Source: an uncultured Lachnospiraceae bacterium (GTDB taxonomy: Bacteria > Bacillota > Clostridia > Lachnospirales > Lachnospiraceae). From it: a stretch of DNA of 64,000 nucleotides. Where the stretch lies: contig CAMXIK010000010.1 of NCBI GenBank assembly GCA_947243855.1, positions 41,846 to 105,845 on the forward strand, written 5' to 3'. Positions within the stretch are counted from its first letter, which is position 1. Every line of letters begins with the position of its first letter. The notes under the pieces are model-generated. The model saw only the letters and a list, made by a program, of their open reading frames with translations. It did not search any database and had not been told where the DNA came from. The translations under genes were made by a program, and so were the position numbers. Positions 61,494 to 64,000 of this stretch are shown piece after piece.

Positions 61494-61894
61494 TTAACTA
61501 TATGTATCCATCCATTGGTTAAATTTTTCCCCGGCAGTTTGAGCAGCATTTATTCTATCGCTTTCATCTGGAAGCCGCTCTGCCGCTTTCAGTTCCGCTT
61601 GGTATTGTACCCATCGATCATATAATGGTTTCATATCTAATTCCTGAAAATATAGGTTTTCTGACTGATCAAAGGCTCCTCCATATTGACTAAACAGCTG
61701 AAACAGACGTTGCATGGCAGTTTCGCTATCCAGATCCACGACTTTTAATACCTCAACGTTAATATCAAGCTTATTTTTCGCTACCGCCTCACGTATTTGT
61801 CTATATTGCTCCTCATCATATCGTGAAATCGCCTCCTGTAGCTCATCCGCAGATATGCTGTTCCAAAATCTATTTCTCTTTCCACATCAGTCAT
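61494..61894 (-). pseudogene. Frameshifted gene built from modules of its neighbours
   Basis: An ATG at 61894 with GAAAGG upstream begins MTDVEREIDF. That frame stops after 38 codons (MTDVEREIDFGTAYLRMS...). A one-base shift near 61865 enters a frame WNSISADELQEAISRYDEEQ that runs to the stop at 61494 and ends EKFNQWMDTYS. The second frame has a stop directly upstream of the join and no good start, so a frameshift is the simplest reading. The QEAISRYDEEQYRQIR part is shared with the gene at 60755-61177 and the tail with 59518-60069. Confidence 0.65.
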
Positions 61895-61922
61895 AATCGA
61901 AATCCTTTCTACTCCAATGTAT

Positions 61923-61940
61923 TTATGCGACATCGCATAA
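61923..61940. repeat. Palindrome P5
   Basis: TTATGCGACATCGCATAA, one mismatch. It lies between the XRE gene stop (61943) and the frameshifted gene; GAAGATCGGTAAGC precedes it on the minus strand, resembling P2 and P3. Confidence 0.85.
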
Positions 61941-61942
61941 GC

Positions 61943-62173
61943 TTACCGATCTTCCTGTCTATGTTCGTGCTGCTTCACATTCTCAATTATAAATGTTGTT
62001 ATAGGTACATTTAGTGCCATGCATATTCTCACATATTCATCAATATCACATTTTCTTTTTCCAGAGAGAATAAGCGAAAACTGTCTTTCTGTAATTTTTG
62101 CCTTTTCCGCAATTGCCTTTTGCTTTATCCCATTATTTTCAATCATTTTCTTAACTGCACTTCTATCAAACAT
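61943..62173 (-). CDS. Small XRE-family regulator (Cro-like)
   Basis: 76 residues; GGAAGGAAT upstream of the ATG. An HTH covers about 8-60 (IKQKAIAEKAKITERQFSLILSGKRKCDIDEYVRICMALNV). It ends KQHEHRQEDR, the tail also found on the unrelated gene at 58774-59208. Divergent from another XRE gene across 156 bp of AT-rich DNA, the usual layout of a phage-type switch. The size and single domain suggest the Cro-like side. Confidence 0.82.
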   Translation of the reverse strand: MFDRSAVKKMIENNGIKQKAIAEKAKITERQFSLILSGKRKCDIDEYVRICMALNVPITTFIIENVKQHEHRQEDR

Positions 62174-62234
62174 TATTCCTTCCGCCTCCTCCTTGGTTCA
62201 ATATTTTTGATTTTCCATTACTATATATCATTAT

Positions 62235-62269
62235 TATTGACTTGTCAACAATAAAAATCAATATTATTG
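62235..62269. promoter_or_regulatory. Candidate operators between the divergent XRE genes
   Basis: TTGACTTGTCAA (62237-62248, perfect inverted repeat), bracketed by TATTG (62235-62239) and CAATA (62249-62253), and CAATATTATTG (62259-62269). Repeated CAATA/TATTG half-sites in a switch region suggest repressor binding; which protein binds is unknown. Confidence 0.45.
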
Positions 62270-62329
62270 GACATAATATTTACAAAAATAAAATGAAATG
62301 CTAAAATATGATGCACAAAAGGAGAGCAT

Positions 62330-62677
62330 ATGAATCAAATTTTAATAGAAAAACTACGCACTGCCAGAATTTCTAAGAAATTAAGACAAGAAGATGTTGC
62401 AATCTTGTTAGATGTAAAAAAAAACACAATAAGTAATTGGGAAAACGGAAAAGCTAATCCAGATATTGATACCCTTGTCAAATTATGCAAAATTTACGAT
62501 ATTAGTTGTGCTTCTGTTCTTGAAGAGGCATATGCTGATCAAATTGTACATAGCTTGTCTGTGTCCGGTTTAGAAAAGGAAATAATAATTGCTTACAGAA
62601 AAGTTGATGATATCGGAAAAGCAATTGTTCTTCGTTCTTTAGGTATTGAAAATATTTCTCAAAAAGAAAAAATATAA
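62330..62677 (+). CDS. XRE-family repressor (CI-like)
   Basis: 115 residues; AAGGAG five bases before the ATG. An HTH_3 domain covers about 8-62 (SKKLRQEDVAILLDVKKNTISNWENGKANPDIDTLVKLCKIY). A short C-terminal helical part (EKEIIIAYRKVDDIGKAIVLRSLGI) is common in clostridial phage repressors and has no peptidase domain. With the divergent small XRE gene it forms a likely lysis/lysogeny-type or excision switch of the element. Confidence 0.85.
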   Translation: MNQILIEKLRTARISKKLRQEDVAILLDVKKNTISNWENGKANPDIDTLVKLCKIYDISCASVLEEAYADQIVHSLSVSGLEKEIIIAYRKVDDIGKAIVLRSLGIENISQKEKI

Positions 62678-62825
62678 AAATGGCATAAATGCTATGGGCA
62701 AAATAGCTTCATATTAATTTCTAAATATGTCTAATGCAATTGCCCATGTTATCAATCAATATTCTCAATCTAATTTCACAATTTTCATATTTGTATGTTT
62801 ATCAATACATGTTCGGAGGTATATT

Positions 62826-63542
62826 ATGAAATTATATTTAAATGTGCCATATGCTGAAAAAGACGAAGCCAAAGCATTAGGTGCTAAATGGAATAACAAA
62901 ATTAAAAAATGGTATATTGATACCCGATTTGAAAACTATATTAAATTTGCAAAATGGATATTAAAAGAAACTGATGAGGCCGTTATAGCTACTGAATATA
63001 TCTATATCATCGAGGGTGAACAAAAATGTTGGCGTTGTCACCAGAAAACAAAAGTTATTGGATTAGGAATAGCTGATTATACTTTTATTTATGGTGAACC
63101 TGATGAAGCACAATATGAAATTAACATTGATGATGATATTTTACACCTTGCTTGGACATACAACGAAAGAGATATTCCTCCCAAATTATTAAAATATCTG
63201 AAAGATCATTATTCTGTCAAAACAGGATATTCCAAGACAATCGAAGCAGAATGTTTTGCAAACCATTGTGATTGCTGTGGAGCATTACAAGGCAATTATT
63301 TTTTATTTGACGAACCAACCAGTCCATTATCTTCTGATATAAACGGAAAAAATCTTATAAATAGAATGAGTAAATTAAAAATTTATGGTATTCCGATTGA
63401 TGATGATTTACAATTGAATTGGGATTTGAGTTTTGGTGATAATGATTATGCCTATTTTGAATACGGACACTTTGAAGAATTAATTCTTTCATCTAATCCC
63501 TCAGATTACTGGATTACATATGAAGAACTTTATCATTTATAA
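62826..63542 (+). CDS. DUF5710-domain protein
   Basis: 238 residues from the ATG at 62826 (GGAGG six bases upstream; an upstream frame to 62727 has no site). The N-terminal DUF5710 reads LYLNVPYAEKDEAKALGAKWNNKIKKWYI (about 3-31). Two C-x-x-C pairs (CWRCHQK about 65; CDCCGAL about 155) suggest zinc binding; the C-terminus is acidic. DUF5710 occurs on plasmid and phage proteins that handle DNA, but no activity is established for this architecture. The DNA is markedly AT-rich. Confidence 0.75.
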   Translation: MKLYLNVPYAEKDEAKALGAKWNNKIKKWYIDTRFENYIKFAKWILKETDEAVIATEYIYIIEGEQKCWRCHQKTKVIGLGIADYTFIYGEPDEAQYEINIDDDILHLAWTYNERDIPPKLLKYLKDHYSVKTGYSKTIEAECFANHCDCCGALQGNYFLFDEPTSPLSSDINGKNLINRMSKLKIYGIPIDDDLQLNWDLSFGDNDYAYFEYGHFEELILSSNPSDYWITYEELYHL

Positions 63543-63660
63543 ACAAAACTTTTATCAAGAGTCGTCAAAGAAGCCTCGCTCAAACAATCAATAGATTATA
63601 AATTTACATACATTGTTAAAGCCCCAAAGAATTTCGGGACTGTCCCAAAGTTTGTGTAAA

Positions 63661-63700
63661 CCTCCAGACTGATGTAAGATAAAACTACACAGTCTGGAGG
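63661..63700 (+). promoter_or_regulatory. Hairpin hiding the transposase ribosome site
   Basis: CCTCCAGACTG (63661-63671) and CAGTCTGGAGG (63690-63700) form a perfect 11-bp stem. The 3' arm contains the GGAGG ribosome site of the transposase. Such structures limit translation from read-through transcripts of neighbouring genes. Confidence 0.75.
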
Positions 63701-63709
63701 TATTTTATT

Positions 63710-64000
63710 ATGGCAAGAAGAAAAGAAAGCCCACAAAAAGCAGCCATGCGGGAAATGATGAGTGGGTATCTGAAAGAGAACGATATCAGCATCAAAGACG
63801 GTACAGACGTCAACGCCGTCATGCGTGACATGATGTCCGTCCTTTTAGAAGGTGTACTGGATCAGGAACTGGATGAGGAACTGGGCTACTCAAAGTATGA
63901 TTACAGGAACAAGGACACCGATAACAGCAGGAACGGCCATTCCACAAAGACCATGCACACCAGTTACGGGGATATGGAAATGGCTGTCCCCCGTGACCGC
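63710..64000 (+). CDS. IS256-family transposase (partial, N-terminal 97 residues)
   Basis: ATG at 63710 with GGAGG nine bases upstream; open to the right edge. The visible part matches the mutator/IS256 family start: MMSVLLEGVLDQELDEELGYSKYD and RNGHSTKTMHTSYGDMEMAVPRDR, where the first catalytic Asp normally follows some 60-70 residues later. Only the DNA-binding N-terminal region is seen. Its insertion in the AT-rich part of the cotJC element may separate element genes further right. Confidence 0.92.
   Translation, partial: MARRKESPQKAAMREMMSGYLKENDISIKDGTDVNAVMRDMMSVLLEGVLDQELDEELGYSKYDYRNKDTDNSRNGHSTKTMHTSYGDMEMAVPRDR

Larger units (their letters stand above)
54739..64000. mobile_element. 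Serine-recombinase element interrupting cotJC (left 9.3 kb; right end outside window)
   Basis: The left boundary is the cotJC break. Content: large serine recombinase, SHOCT-like small gene, beta-helix protein, zinc-ribbon proteins, module-sharing small genes, two divergent XRE regulators, a DUF5710 protein and an IS256 copy. The DNA becomes AT-rich to the right (62-63.5 kb) and the genes are mostly short, as in prophage remnants or skin-like elements. No structural phage, conjugation or replication gene is visible in this part. Confidence 0.82.
63636..64000 (+). mobile_element. IS256-family insertion sequence, left part
   Basis: The left terminus is probably near GGGACTGTCCCAAAG (63636-63650), the form of many IS256-family terminal repeats. 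The transposase begins at 63710. The right end and target duplication are outside the window. Confidence 0.75.

Noticed and set aside
56731..61940. CRISPR array or integron attC sites for the five palindromes
   Set aside because: Spacing is 0.5-2 kb with genes between, there are no regular spacers, and no cas genes or tyrosine integron integrase are visible.

Overview
The window looks like the chromosome of a spore-forming anaerobic Clostridia member, most likely a Lachnospiraceae gut commensal. The basis is the combination of folD/fhs, a monomeric [FeFe] hydrogenase, the redox repressor Rex, a dimeric NADP-isocitrate dehydrogenase, BspA-type leucine-rich-repeat surface proteins, a class B sortase, cotJ spore-coat genes and AGGAGG-type ribosome sites. 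This is inference from gene content; no 16S or other rRNA gene is present, and no tRNA was recognised.

Layout. 1-7.5 kb (all minus): a tepA-ftsK-fhs-folD-zinc-ribbon protein operon (translocation/protease, DNA pump, C1-folate metabolism). 7.6-15.9 kb (minus): a polytopic membrane protein, metY, yebC, a CorC/HlyC transporter, mazF, alr, a coiled-coil protein and rex. 16-21 kb: an ABC-F gene divergent from rex, with one Rex-like palindrome serving both promoters; then gntR-icd under a GntR-like operator, and an intracellular-type subtilase. 21-33 kb: a surface module of two BspA-like proteins with (S/T)P-x-TGD sorting signals, an Rpn-type nuclease, an XRE regulator and a class B sortase. The leader of the sortase gene is duplicated in front of the larger surface protein. 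33-43 kb: DUF4037, TPR, MATE, hflK/hflC, a histidine phosphatase, two tandem DUF1189-like membrane proteins, trpS, a small Cys/Pro-rich protein and DUF5662. 43-54 kb: a GH13 isoamylase-like protein that has lost its catalytic motifs, DUF1292 overlapping a UvrD-type helicase in antisense, gltX, a group B-like [FeFe] hydrogenase, and a Gld-type ABC exporter.

The most striking region runs from 54.1 kb to the right edge. cotJA and cotJB are intact, but cotJC is cut after residue 62, at LTDIG. Immediately beyond the cut lies a large serine recombinase gene that ends 12 bp from the presumed crossover. The element (>9.2 kb, open at the right edge) resembles the skin/sigK and SPbeta/spsM type of sporulation-gene interruption. 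It carries a SHOCT-like small gene next to the recombinase, a beta-helix protein and a phage-style pair of divergent XRE regulators. It also holds a run of small genes assembled from repeated interchangeable modules. Five near-identical 18-bp palindromes (TTATGCGACGTCGCATAA) lie between these genes, each upstream of a minus-strand gene. An IS256-family transposase begins at the right edge.

Most metabolic genes are routine. The parts that are not are the cotJC element, its palindrome and module system, the sortase/LRR locus with its duplicated leader, the shared Rex-like divergent promoter and the GH13 pseudoenzyme. Functions for the element's small genes are largely unknown and are stated as such.
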